From an uncultured Desulfovibrio sp. (lineage in GTDB: Bacteria; Desulfobacterota; Desulfovibrionia; Desulfovibrionales; Desulfovibrionaceae), in NCBI RefSeq assembly GCF_910584445.1, contig NZ_CAJUBO010000010.1, positions 1-64,000 on the forward strand: DNA of 64,000 bases. Reading direction: 5' to 3'. How positions within the stretch are numbered: the stretch's first letter is position 1; every line of letters starts with the position of its first letter. The notes under the pieces are model-generated. The model saw only the letters and a program-made list of their open reading frames with translations. It was not told the DNA's origin and did not search any database. Shown one piece after another: positions 45,039-52,997 of this stretch. The position numbers and the translations under genes were made by a program.

Positions 45039-46226
45039 ATGATCGACGATCTCCCCCGGGGTTTCAGGGCCGGCGCGGCCGAAGCCTGCTTCCGCAAGGC
45101 TGGCCGGGACGATCTGGGCCTCATCGTGTCCGACCGTCCCTGTGTCCTGGCCGCCATGTTCACGAAAAACCTGTTCCGGGCCGCGCCGGTGCGCGTCTGT
45201 CAGGAGATCCTGGCGAGCGGCCGCGAGGTGCGCGCCGTGCTTGCCAATTCCGGACAGGCCAATGCCTGCACCGGCGACGAGGGCCTTGCCAACTGCCGCG
45301 AGACGCAGCGCCTTGCCGCCGAGGCCCTGGGCCTCGCCCCGGACGAGATCCTGCCCATCTCCACCGGCGTGGTGGGCGCGCATCTCAAGATGGACAACTG
45401 GCGCGCCGCGCTCCCCGCCCTGGCGCAAAGCCTGGGCAGCCGTGACGCCGAGGGCTTCACGCGGGCCTTCATGACCACGGATGCCTTCCCCAAGTTCGCC
45501 ATGCGCGAGGTGCGTCTTTCCGGCGGCGTGGTGCGGCTCACGGTCATGGCAAAGGGCGCGGGCATGATCTGCCCCAACATGGCTACCATGCTCTGCGTGG
45601 CGCTCACCGACGCCGCCGTGGAACGCGCCCCCTGGCAGGAGATGTTCCGCCGCGCCGTGGACGCGACCTTCAACCGGGTAAGCGTGGACGGCGATACCTC
45701 CACCAATGACACCATCCTCGGCCTTGCCAACGGCGCGTCGGGGGTGGCCGCCACGTCCGCCGCCGACGCGGCCCTGCTCGAAGGGGCGCTCACGGACATA
45801 CTCGCCACAGTGGCGCACATGCTGGTGGCCGATGGTGAAGGCGCGAGCAAGGTCATCCACATCAGGGTCAGCGGCGCGGCCACCGCGGAGGACGCCGAAC
45901 TGGTGGCGCGCAGCGTGGGTCACTCCCAGCTGGTCAAGACCGCCATCTACGGCGGCGATGCCAACTGGGGCCGCATCGTCACGGCGGTGGGCTACAGCGG
46001 GGCCAGCTTCGAGCCGGAACGGGTGAGCCTGTTCCTGTGCGGCATCGAGCGCTTCCGCCACGGGCAGCCGGTCAATGACGACAAGGAAGACGAGCTTGCG
46101 GAACTGCTCAAGGCGAAGGATGTGGATGTGGACATCGTGCTTGGCGAAGGCCCGGGCTGCTACAGCATGCAGGCCTCGGACCTCGGTCACGAATATGTGA
46201 GCCTCAACGCCGACTATCGCTCGTAG
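45039..46226 (+). CDS. argJ: Bifunctional ornithine acetyltransferase ArgJ
   Basis: This 395-residue enzyme transfers the acetyl group from acetylornithine to glutamate in arginine synthesis. It has GFRAGAAEACFRK at the start, VLANSGQANACTGDEG, STGVVGAHLKMD, and the self-cleavage site CPNMATMLC, where cleavage before the threonine (about residue 183) makes alpha and beta chains. NDTILGLANG and the ending LNADYRS are also typical. CAGGAG precedes the ATG at 45039. Its TAG stop is the first three bases of a family-3 element. Confidence 0.95.
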   Translation: MIDDLPRGFRAGAAEACFRKAGRDDLGLIVSDRPCVLAAMFTKNLFRAAPVRVCQEILASGREVRAVLANSGQANACTGDEGLANCRETQRLAAEALGLAPDEILPISTGVVGAHLKMDNWRAALPALAQSLGSRDAEGFTRAFMTTDAFPKFAMREVRLSGGVVRLTVMAKGAGMICPNMATMLCVALTDAAVERAPWQEMFRRAVDATFNRVSVDGDTSTNDTILGLANGASGVAATSAADAALLEGALTDILATVAHMLVADGEGASKVIHIRVSGAATAEDAELVARSVGHSQLVKTAIYGGDANWGRIVTAVGYSGASFEPERVSLFLCGIERFRHGQPVNDDKEDELAELLKAKDVDVDIVLGEGPGCYSMQASDLGHEYVSLNADYRS

Positions 46227-46385
46227 AGCGTTTTCGCAATGAAATTGCGTAACGCTCTGGCGTCTGCGGGAGCAGACGCCCGCGCCGTAATAAGGCGGAA
46301 AACCACGCTTTTCCGCAGAAATGGAGGCGGCGAAACCTGATGAAAATATCTGTCTTGCAGATATTTTCATCAGCAAAATGCTCTA
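46224..46385 (-). repeat. Family-3 intergenic element starting at the argJ stop codon
   Basis: The left tip TAGAGCGTTTTCGC and right tip GCAAAATGCTCTA are near inverted repeats. A stem GAGCGTT...AACGCTC lies at the left and an inner stem GATGAAAATATCTG/CAGATATTTTCATC at the right. The centre (GTCTGCGGGAGCAGACGCCCGCGCCG and GGAGGCGGCG) matches the reverse complement of 19270-19365. It shares its final TA with the next element. Confidence 0.85.
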
Positions 46386-46533
46386 GTGTCTGATTGCAAA
46401 AATTCCGCGCAGAATTCTGCGAAGAATTTTTGCAGGATCGTTCGCGAAAAAGCCTGGCTTTTCGCGAATGAACCCGGCCATGCCGCCGCAAAACCCTTGC
46501 GGGTTGTAGTGTCTGCTTTTGCAAGTAGACACT
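46384..46533 (+). repeat. Family-2 element with terminal inverted repeats
   Basis: TAGTGTCTGATTGCAAAA at the left and TTTTGCAAGTAGACACT at the right are inverted repeats with two mismatches. Inside are stems (GCGCAGAATTCTGCG; TTCGCGAAAA...TTTTCGCGAA). It has no coding capacity. A partial inverted relative lies at 26325-26400. The size (150 bp) fits a miniature transposable element. Confidence 0.75.
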
Positions 46534-46575
46534 GGGCTTCACTTTGGTACTGGGTGTATGGACGTATTGTTGGAC

Positions 46576-46948
46576 TAGGGTCTGGACCTATTCATGTGAC
46601 TGCTGGCTTGAGATGTGGCAGCTTGTGCAATGCCACAATCATCCGTCAAAAACAGCCCTTTTGCGCTGGCCTGACGCGTTGCGGACGATGCCCGTACCTC
46701 GCTACGCTCGAACGGGCACGGCGCTTCGCGCCGCCTTCGGTCGCGTCACTGGACGATTTTTGTCGGTCATGTACGTGAGTACACTCCCTCCAAAAATCGT
46801 CCACTTCCTTGCCAGCGCAAAAAAATCTTATTTTTTCGGATCCTTGCGGCGACAGCCCCCGCCCTTCGCTCCGCTTCGGGCGGCCAGCGGAAAAACCTCT
46901 TTTCCTCGCTGAAAAAAACATAACGTACTTTAATGAGTCCAGACCCTA
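46576..46948 (+). repeat. Family-1 intergenic element, complete copy C
   Basis: The left tip TAGGGTCTGGACCTATT and the right tip AATGAGTCCAGACCCTA form terminal inverted repeats. The interior is shared with 25862-26326 and the last 100 bases with 1-101 and 54942-55078. The right-hand CTA (46946-46948) is the TAG stop codon of the rubredoxin gene on the minus strand. No transposase is encoded. Confidence 0.85.
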
Positions 46949-47134
46949 ACTTTCGTCGCTCACGCGGCGGAAGCTCTTTTTCCCCGCGCCGCAGACCGGG
47001 CAGCGCCAGTCGTCGGGCAGATCCTCAAAGCGGGTCCCGGCCGGGATCTTGTGGCGGCGGTCGCCCCGCGCGGGGTCATAGACATAGCCGCAGTTCACCA
47101 TCTGGCAGCGCCACATTTCCTGTGCTTCACTCAT
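46946..47134 (-). CDS. Rubredoxin with C-x4-C site (Rdl/Rd2 type)
   Basis: This 62-residue one-iron electron carrier has the C-terminal pair CPVCGAGK as usual. The N-terminal pair is WRCQMVNCGYVYDP, with four residues between cysteines rather than two, as known for type II rubredoxins of Desulfovibrio. DDWRCPVC and the aromatic core are conserved. AGGAG precedes the ATG, and the start overlaps the perR stop by eight bases. It probably reduces peroxide- or superoxide-defence proteins. The stop codon lies in a family-1 element. Confidence 0.9.
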   Translation of the reverse strand: MSEAQEMWRCQMVNCGYVYDPARGDRRHKIPAGTRFEDLPDDWRCPVCGAGKKSFRRVSDES

Positions 47135-47579
47135 GGGAGGTCTCCTGGCCGGGCGTACCGGCCGGCAGTGTTTCGGTCAACGAATCCGGCGCGTCCGCCG
47201 CGCATCGGGCGCACACGCCTTCGAGTTCGATGTGCGCCCGCAGGATGGCAAAACCCTCCGCCTTCAGCCCGTCCAGCGCCGGCGTGAAGGCCGCGCCGGA
47301 AACATCGGCGATGCGGCCGCAGCGCCGGCAGCGGACATGCAGATGGGGCGATATGTCGCCATCGAAACGGCGGCCGCCGTTCCCGCCCTCGAGGCGCAGG
47401 ATCTCGCCGCTCTGGGCGAGCAGCTCCAGATTGCGATAGACCGTCCCCAGACTGATCCTGGGCAGGCTGCGGCGCACGCGCGCGTGGATCTCTTCCGCGG
47501 TAGGGTGGTTCCTCGCCTTGCGGAGTTCAGCGAGAATCTCGGCGCGCTGCCGTGTCATTCGAGTTCGCGCTTCAGGCAT
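47127..47579 (-). CDS. perR: Fur-family peroxide regulator (PerR-like)
   Basis: This 150-residue repressor has a winged helix at about residues 5-80 (RMTRQRAEILAELRKARNHPTAEEIHARVR, then SLGTVYRNLELLAQSGEI). The dimerisation domain has HLHVRCRRCGRIADV and the second CARC zinc pair. In D. vulgaris a PerR gene is co-transcribed with rubrerythrin and a rubredoxin-like gene; here only the rubredoxin follows. GAGGAG precedes the ATG. No operator could be placed with confidence in the 150-base gap towards the divergent Sel1 gene. Confidence 0.88.
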   Translation of the reverse strand: MPEARTRMTRQRAEILAELRKARNHPTAEEIHARVRRSLPRISLGTVYRNLELLAQSGEILRLEGGNGGRRFDGDISPHLHVRCRRCGRIADVSGAAFTPALDGLKAEGFAILRAHIELEGVCARCAADAPDSLTETLPAGTPGQETSHE

Positions 47580-47730
47580 GCCGTCTCCTCTATCCTGAAA
47601 CTATGCGCGAAGGCGGCGTTTTCTGTCAAGCCGCCCCGCGCAGGCGCCTTGCCAAGCGGACGTGCCGGGGGTAGGCTGGTTTCGTCGCGCGCATGGCGCG
47701 GCCACGGACTCAGCAGGAAAGGGGAGACTC

Positions 47731-48447
47731 ATGAAACGGCATTTCCTCACGGCGCTGTGCGCCGCTGTTGTACTGGCGGGGGCGACGACGCTTGCCGTGC
47801 CTGCGGCGCAGGCGGCCTCGGGCGCGGAGGACAGGATCCTTCAAGAGGCATGGACGGCGTACAATATCGGCAACTACAAGAAGACCCTGCGCCTCATCGA
47901 ACCGCTTGCCGGGGACGGCAATGCCCGCGCGCAGGTCATGCTTGGCCGCTGCTACGAGAACGGCCTTGGCGTGCAGCAGGATCTGGGCGTGGCCGCGCAG
48001 TGGTTCCAACTGGCGGCGGAGCAGAATGACAGCGAGGCCCAGGTACTGCTCGCCTACTGCTACCAGGTGGGGGCGGGCGTGCCCAAGGACCCGCGTCAGG
48101 TGATGAACCTCATGACAAGAGCGGCGGAATCCGGCAATGCGGAAGCCCAGTTCAACCTGGCGCTCAATTACAGTCAGGGCCTGTACGGCGCGCCCAAGAA
48201 TGAGAAGGAGAGCTTCCGCTGGGCGGAACTTTCGGCCCGGCAGGGCTATGCCCAGGCCGAGCGTTTTGTGGGCGCCTGCTATGAATACGGCTTTGGCGTC
48301 ACCGCCGACCCGGCCCAGGCGCAGGCCTGGTATGCCAAGGCCGCGGCGCAGGGCCTGACGCGCGAGGGAAGCATCTTCAACAGGGTGACGGAATACACCA
48401 TGCCGCCGGCGGAGACGGCGTCGCCGCAGGGCGGCAACGCGCAGTAG
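47731..48447 (+). CDS. Periplasmic Sel1-repeat protein
   Basis: The 238-residue protein has a signal peptide (MKRHFLTALCAAVVLAGATT to AQA) and four to five Sel1-type repeats: ARAQVMLGRCYENGLGVQQD, SEAQVLLAYCYQVGAGVPKD, AEAQFNLALNYSQGLYGAPKN, AQAERFVGACYEYGFGVTAD. Such solenoids mediate protein contacts in the envelope. GGGGAG precedes the ATG at 47731. It is divergent from perR and ends at a bidirectional terminator. Confidence 0.88.
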   Translation: MKRHFLTALCAAVVLAGATTLAVPAAQAASGAEDRILQEAWTAYNIGNYKKTLRLIEPLAGDGNARAQVMLGRCYENGLGVQQDLGVAAQWFQLAAEQNDSEAQVLLAYCYQVGAGVPKDPRQVMNLMTRAAESGNAEAQFNLALNYSQGLYGAPKNEKESFRWAELSARQGYAQAERFVGACYEYGFGVTADPAQAQAWYAKAAAQGLTREGSIFNRVTEYTMPPAETASPQGGNAQ

Positions 48448-48477
48448 GCCGGCGCGGAAAGTTGCAGATCACATGGC

Positions 48478-48511
48478 AAAACCGCCCGGGACCGTTGTCC
48501 CGGGCGGTTTT
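48478..48511. terminator. Bidirectional intrinsic terminator
   Basis: AAAACCGCCCGGGAC and GTCCCGGGCGGTTTT pair perfectly around a short CGTT loop, with A- and T-runs on either side. It lies 30 bases after the Sel1 gene and can also serve the convergent recJ operon. Confidence 0.93.
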
Positions 48512-48527
48512 GCGTGTATCTGGCCTG

Positions 48528-48634
48528 AGAGCGGTTTGGTAATGAAATTCTCTGAACCGCTCTGACGGCAGCGGGAGCGGACGCCCGCGCCGAACGAGGG
48601 CGGAAAACTCCGGCAAATGCTGGAGGCGGCGCAT
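48528..48634 (-). repeat. Family-3 element, partial copy
   Basis: GAGAGCGGTTTGG...CCGCTCTGACGGC, then GCGGGAGCGGACGCCCGCGCCG, GGCGGAAAACTCC and TGGAGGCGGCG follow the same order as in 46224-46330. The far tip with the second hairpin is missing. It ends just before the recJ stop codon. Confidence 0.75.
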
Positions 48635-48637
48635 CGA

Positions 48638-50449
48638 TCAGGCTTTTGCCGGACGGTCGATGGGCCGGGCGGGCGCGTCCCGGCACAGCTTCCAGTCCCT
48701 GATGCCGAGGTCCACCGAGGCGATGCCGTTATAGGTATCGATGCGGGGGGTATAGGCGATGCGGATGGTCTTGCCCACCAGGGAAGGGGGCAATGCCTCG
48801 GCCATGCGCCAGGCCTTGGCCGCAAGGGTGATGCCGCTGGACTCGTCCCGGACGCGCAGGCGCACATGCTCCCGGCTGCGGCCCAGAAAGGAGCGTTCCG
48901 TGACCACAAGCGGCGGCGAGGCAAAGACGGGTTCGGCATTTCCCGGCCCGAAGGGTTGCAGCAGCTGAAGCTCCTTGAGGAAGCTGTGGTCGCTGGCAGC
49001 GGCGAAGCCCAGTTCGCATTCCAGGGTCAGGGTCGGCTCCAGCGGGTCAGGTCCCAGCGCTTCCCTCACGGCGGCGTCAAAGCGGTCGCGGAACTCCTCC
49101 AGCCGGGCGGCTTCAAGGCGCACGCCCGCCGCCTGCCTGTGGCCGCCGAAGCTCACAAGGCAGTCGGCCACCCGGGCGAGTCCGGCGTGCAGGTCGAACT
49201 CCCGCACCGAGCGGCCCGACCCCTTGAGCCTTCCCTCTTCCCGGCACAGGACGATGGCGGGGCGGTAAAATTCCTCCACGATGCGCGATGCCACGATGCC
49301 CACGATGCCGGGGTGCCAGTCCCCGCCGCAGAGCACAAGGCCCGCATACGGCCGCCGGGCCAGCAGTTCCGCCGCCTGCTGGCGGGCGGCGGCGTGGACG
49401 CGTTCCTCCTCTTCCTTGCGTTCCTGGTTGCAGGCATCCAGTTGCGCCGCAAGCCCGGCCGCTTTCGCGTGATCCCGCTCGCGGAGCAGGGCGAGCGCCA
49501 CTTCAGCGCTGCCCATGCGCCCGGCGGCATTGATGCGCGGCGCCAGGCGAAAGACCACCTGCCCGGCGGTGAGCGCGGCCGCCGGGTCGTGTCCGCTCAC
49601 GGCCTTGAGCGCCGCAATGCCCGGCCGCGTGCCGCGCCCGATGCGTTCCAGACCGCCGCGCACAAGGATGCGGTTCTCGCCGGTCAGGCGCATGACATCC
49701 GCAAGCGTGCCCAGGGCCACGAGGTCCAGCACGTCGCCCATGCGGAACCGCTTTCCCGTTGCGGGGGCCAGCGCGGCATTGACGGCGGCCATGAGGTAAA
49801 AGGCGACACCAACGCCCGCAAGGTGTCCGCAGGGCCAGAGAGCCGGGTCACCCGTGCGCGGATCGCAGATGGCGTGCGCCGGCGGCAGGCATTCCGGGGG
49901 CATGTGGTGGTCGGTGACGATGACGGTCATGCCGAGCGCCCGCGCCCGTTGCAGGGCTTCGGTATCGGCGATGCCGCAATCCACCGTGAGCAGGATGTCG
50001 CAGCCCGCCCGCGCCAGCGCCTCGACGCCGGGGACGTTCAGGCCGTAGCCCTCGGTCTGTCTGTCGGGCAGATGGTGGGCCGCCTCAAGGCCGTGCGCGG
50101 CGAGCACATCCAGCACGAGGGCCGTGGCGGTGACGCCATCCACATCATAGTCGCCCCACACGGCGAGACGTTTGCCGGCGAGCAGTTCTTCGGCAAGAAG
50201 CGCGGCGGCCCGGGGCAGTTGCGGCCAGCGCTCGGGGGGGGTGAGGGCGTCCAGACGCGCGGAAAGGAAGGCGTCGATGGCGTCACGATCGGTAAAGCCC
50301 CGCCGCCACAGGATCTCAAGCAGCAGGGGGGAGATGGAGAGTTCGTCCGCCCAGTGCGCCGGGGGCCGGGAGGGCAGCGCCTGGCCGGACTCTGTGCCCT
50401 TTTCTTCGTGCGCGCTGTCCGGGGCCGTACGCAGGCGCCAGTGGCTCAT
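48638..50449 (-). CDS. recJ: Single-strand 5'-3' exonuclease RecJ
   Basis: This 603-residue DHH-family exonuclease is used in mismatch repair and recombination. Metal-binding motifs: VWGDYDVDGVTA (about 95), LLTVDCGIADTEA, VIVTDHHMPPE (the DHH box), and the DHHA1 signature SFGGHRQAAGVRLE (about 390). The N-terminal and OB-like C-terminal regions are as in other RecJ proteins. The ATG at 50449 overlaps the upstream TPR gene stop by four bases; the frame upstream of it is a shadow. Last gene of a six-gene operon. Confidence 0.93.
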   Translation of the reverse strand: MSHWRLRTAPDSAHEEKGTESGQALPSRPPAHWADELSISPLLLEILWRRGFTDRDAIDAFLSARLDALTPPERWPQLPRAAALLAEELLAGKRLAVWGDYDVDGVTATALVLDVLAAHGLEAAHHLPDRQTEGYGLNVPGVEALARAGCDILLTVDCGIADTEALQRARALGMTVIVTDHHMPPECLPPAHAICDPRTGDPALWPCGHLAGVGVAFYLMAAVNAALAPATGKRFRMGDVLDLVALGTLADVMRLTGENRILVRGGLERIGRGTRPGIAALKAVSGHDPAAALTAGQVVFRLAPRINAAGRMGSAEVALALLRERDHAKAAGLAAQLDACNQERKEEEERVHAAARQQAAELLARRPYAGLVLCGGDWHPGIVGIVASRIVEEFYRPAIVLCREEGRLKGSGRSVREFDLHAGLARVADCLVSFGGHRQAAGVRLEAARLEEFRDRFDAAVREALGPDPLEPTLTLECELGFAAASDHSFLKELQLLQPFGPGNAEPVFASPPLVVTERSFLGRSREHVRLRVRDESSGITLAAKAWRMAEALPPSLVGKTIRIAYTPRIDTYNGIASVDLGIRDWKLCRDAPARPIDRPAKA

Positions 50450-51342
50450 TGCGGCTGTCCGGCCCCCTCGGGAGCCGTCCCGGCCGCCGGGGCAGGATGC
50501 GGCGCGGCGCCATGGCTGGCGGCGCTCAGCAGCTCGCGGACCCTGTCCATCTTTTCCGCCGGGACCATGGACTTCTGCAACAGCCACGCCAGGAACTTGA
50601 GCGAGATCTCGTGGCGCGGCGAAAGCTCCAGCGCCGCGAACAGCTGTTCCAGGCAGCCGTCGATGTCCTTGGTCTCCAGCAGGGCGCGCGCCAGGTTCAT
50701 GTGCAGGTTTTCGTCATTGGCGGTGAGCTGGAGGGCGCGCCGGTAGTATTCCACCGACTGCTCCAGCATCTTGTGCTTGCGGAGGTTGATGCCGAATTCG
50801 TTGAACAGGTGCTTGTGCTCGGCCTCAAAGGCGCCGTCCAGCTTGACGAGGCGGTCGAAGATGTTCTGCGCCTTGTCAAGCTCGCCCCGTTCCATATAGG
50901 TGAGTCCGATGCCGAAGTTGGCGCGCACATTGCTTTCATCGACCTTGAGGGCGCGGGTATATTCATATTCCGCGGCGAAGGTCTCCCCCTTTTCCCGGTG
51001 GCTGTCTCCCTTGTCCACAGACTGCTCGATCTCGCGCATCTTGGGGTAGACGGACATCTGGTAGAATTCCGGTTCCGGGGAGAACTTGGCGATGAGTTCG
51101 TCCATGGTGATCTTGCGCTTGGGACCGCTCGGCACATAGTTGGAATTGAGCGGCTGGCACTCGATGCTGTCCCCGTGCTGCTCCACAAACCAGAAGGTTT
51201 TCTGCACGGTCTTGCGTGTGGTGGTTCCCGTGCCGACCTTGCGGATCTCCTGCGTGGAAAAGACCCCGCGGACATCGGTCCTGTCCTGTGCGGGACCGGC
51301 CGTGCCGGACGGCTTCAACGCGGACGAAGGTGAGTCGGGCAT
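50446..51342 (-). CDS. TPR protein, conserved in operon with pyrF and recJ
   Basis: The 298-residue soluble protein has a Ser/Pro-rich N-terminus, a conserved unnamed segment (VFSTQEIRKVGTGTTTRKTVQKTFWFVEQ) and about four TPR units (AAEYEYTRALKVDESNVRANFGIGLTYMERGEL, SVEYYRRALQLTANDENLHMNLARALL, CLEQLFAALELSP). AGAGGA precedes the ATG. It couples by overlap to recJ. Specific function unknown; TPRs indicate an adaptor. Confidence 0.8.
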   Translation of the reverse strand: MPDSPSSALKPSGTAGPAQDRTDVRGVFSTQEIRKVGTGTTTRKTVQKTFWFVEQHGDSIECQPLNSNYVPSGPKRKITMDELIAKFSPEPEFYQMSVYPKMREIEQSVDKGDSHREKGETFAAEYEYTRALKVDESNVRANFGIGLTYMERGELDKAQNIFDRLVKLDGAFEAEHKHLFNEFGINLRKHKMLEQSVEYYRRALQLTANDENLHMNLARALLETKDIDGCLEQLFAALELSPRHEISLKFLAWLLQKSMVPAEKMDRVRELLSAASHGAAPHPAPAAGTAPEGAGQPQ

Positions 51343-51396
51343 GATCTTCCTCTCGGGCTGTGCGCCGGGCCGGGGGCGGCGCGCTCGTTTCTCTCG

Positions 51397-52137
51397 CTAT
51401 CTCGTCCCCGCCGGGGAGGGGGGGAGAGGCGCGGCCTTCATTTCTTCCAGGATGGCCGCCGCCGCGCGTGCTGGCGCATCGGCCTGAAGGATGGGGCGGC
51501 CGACCACAAGATACTCGGCGCCCGCGCGCACGGCTTCCGCCGGGGTCATGGTGCGGCGCTGATCGCCGGCATCCGTCCCGCCGGGGCGGATGCCCGGGCA
51601 CAGGCAGCGCAGGGCCGGAGCCGAAGCCTTGATGGCGCGGACTTCATGCCCGGAGCAGACGACGCCGTCCAGCCCCCAGGCCGCTGCGGCCGAGGCCAGT
51701 TCATGCGCGAAGACGCCGGGGTTTGCCGTGACGCCGGGCATCTCCCCCGGGCCGAAGCTCGTCAGCACGGTGACGCCGAACAGGCGTGGCGCGGAGGACG
51801 CGCGCGCCGCCGCGTCCCGCGCTTCCAGCGCCGCGCGGCACATGCGTTCGCCCCCCTGGCAGTGGAGCGTGAGCAGGTCCACGCCGATGGACGCGGCCGC
51901 GGCCACGGCGCGGGCCACGGTGTGGGGGATGTCATAAAACTTGAGGTCCAGAAAGACATGGAAGCCCTGCTCTTTGAGCCGCTCCACCAGCAGCGGACCC
52001 CCGAGGGTAAACAGCTCCATGCCGACCTTGCACCAGTCGAGGACCCCGCGCAGCTCGCGGGCCATGCCGAGGGCCTTTTCCCGATCAGGGACATCAAGGG
52101 CGACAATAAGCTGGGGCATGCCGTTCCGCCGCGTCAT
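51397..52137 (-). CDS. pyrF: Orotidine-5'-phosphate decarboxylase
   Basis: This 246-residue TIM barrel makes UMP from OMP. The catalytic D-x-K-x-x-D site is FLDLKFYDIPHTV (about 65). The N-terminus LIVALDVPDREKAL and the phosphate loop YLVVGRPILQADAP near the C-terminus are typical. The ATG at 52137 overlaps the gmk stop (ATGA); an internal ATG six codons on is an alternative. Confidence 0.95.
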   Translation of the reverse strand: MTRRNGMPQLIVALDVPDREKALGMARELRGVLDWCKVGMELFTLGGPLLVERLKEQGFHVFLDLKFYDIPHTVARAVAAAASIGVDLLTLHCQGGERMCRAALEARDAAARASSAPRLFGVTVLTSFGPGEMPGVTANPGVFAHELASAAAAWGLDGVVCSGHEVRAIKASAPALRCLCPGIRPGGTDAGDQRRTMTPAEAVRAGAEYLVVGRPILQADAPARAAAAILEEMKAAPLPPSPAGTR

Positions 52138-52742
52138 GAGGTGGCGAGAAGCCCGCCCACAAGGTGCGCGTTGCGGGCCGGGGCCAGGGTCGCGGCCACA
52201 TAGGCCGCCCGCAGGCGGTCATAGGCCGCGTCAAGATCGTCATTGACCACCAGGGCGTCATACCACGCGGCCTCGCGCAGTTCGCGCCGGGCATTGGCGA
52301 GACGCCGCTCGATGGCGGCATCGTCATCCTGTCCGCGCAGGCGCAGGCGCCGCTCCAGTTCCGCCATGCTCGGCGGCAGGATGAAGATGAAGGTGGCCGC
52401 GTCCAGATTCAGCCTGAGCTGGGCCGCACCCTGGACATCGATGTCAAACAGGGCGTCACGCCCGTTGGCGAGCATCTCGCGCACGGGCGCCAGGGGGGTG
52501 CCGTAGAGGTTGCCGTGCACTTCCGCCCATTCGGCGAATTCTCCGCGGGCGCGGCGCTGTCCGAAGGCTTCGCGGCTGAGGAAGATATAGTCCCTGCCGT
52601 CCACCTCGCCCGCGCGCGGTGCCCTGGTGGTGCAGCTGACGGAATAGCCGAACCCGGGAAACTCGGCGCGCAGCCGCCGGATGAGGGTCGTCTTGCCCGC
52701 GCCGGACGGGGCGCTGAGCACGAGCGCAATGCCCTGGCGCAT
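52134..52742 (-). CDS. gmk: Guanylate kinase
   Basis: This 202-residue kinase phosphorylates GMP to GDP. It has the P-loop LSAPSGAGKTTLIRRL (about 9-24), GMP-site SVSCTTRAPRAGEVDGRDYIFLS, AEVHGNLYGTP, and IDVQGAAQLR. Its start overlaps the remA stop by one base and its end overlaps pyrF by four, so translation is tightly coupled. Confidence 0.96.
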   Translation of the reverse strand: MRQGIALVLSAPSGAGKTTLIRRLRAEFPGFGYSVSCTTRAPRAGEVDGRDYIFLSREAFGQRRARGEFAEWAEVHGNLYGTPLAPVREMLANGRDALFDIDVQGAAQLRLNLDAATFIFILPPSMAELERRLRLRGQDDDAAIERRLANARRELREAAWYDALVVNDDLDAAYDRLRAAYVAATLAPARNAHLVGGLLATS

Positions 52743-52994
52743 CAGGCATCCTCCTGGGCGAACCGCTGGCTGATGGTTTCCGGCTGGATGGAGGAAAGGA
52801 TGACATGGTTGGAATCCGTCACCAGGATGGAGCGCGTTTTGCGCCCCTGGGTGGCGTCCACCAGACGGCCGGCGGCGCGGGCGTCCTCCCGCAGACGGCG
52901 CATGGGCGAGGACGCGGGGTTGGCGATGCCCACCACGCGCGCCGCAAGGACGTAGTTGCCGAAGCCGATATTGATGAGTCGTTCGCCAGGCATC
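52742..52994 (-). CDS. remA: RemA/DUF370 regulator
   Basis: The 83-residue protein is of the RemA family: ERLINIGFGNYVLAARVVGIANPASSPMRRL, then RLVDATQGRKTRSILVTDSNHVILSSIQPETI. In Bacillus RemA is a DNA-binding biofilm-matrix activator; elsewhere the role is unknown. It is often found between yicC and gmk, as here. The ATG at 52994 follows the yicC stop by three bases. Confidence 0.92.
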
Positions 52995-52997
52995 GTT

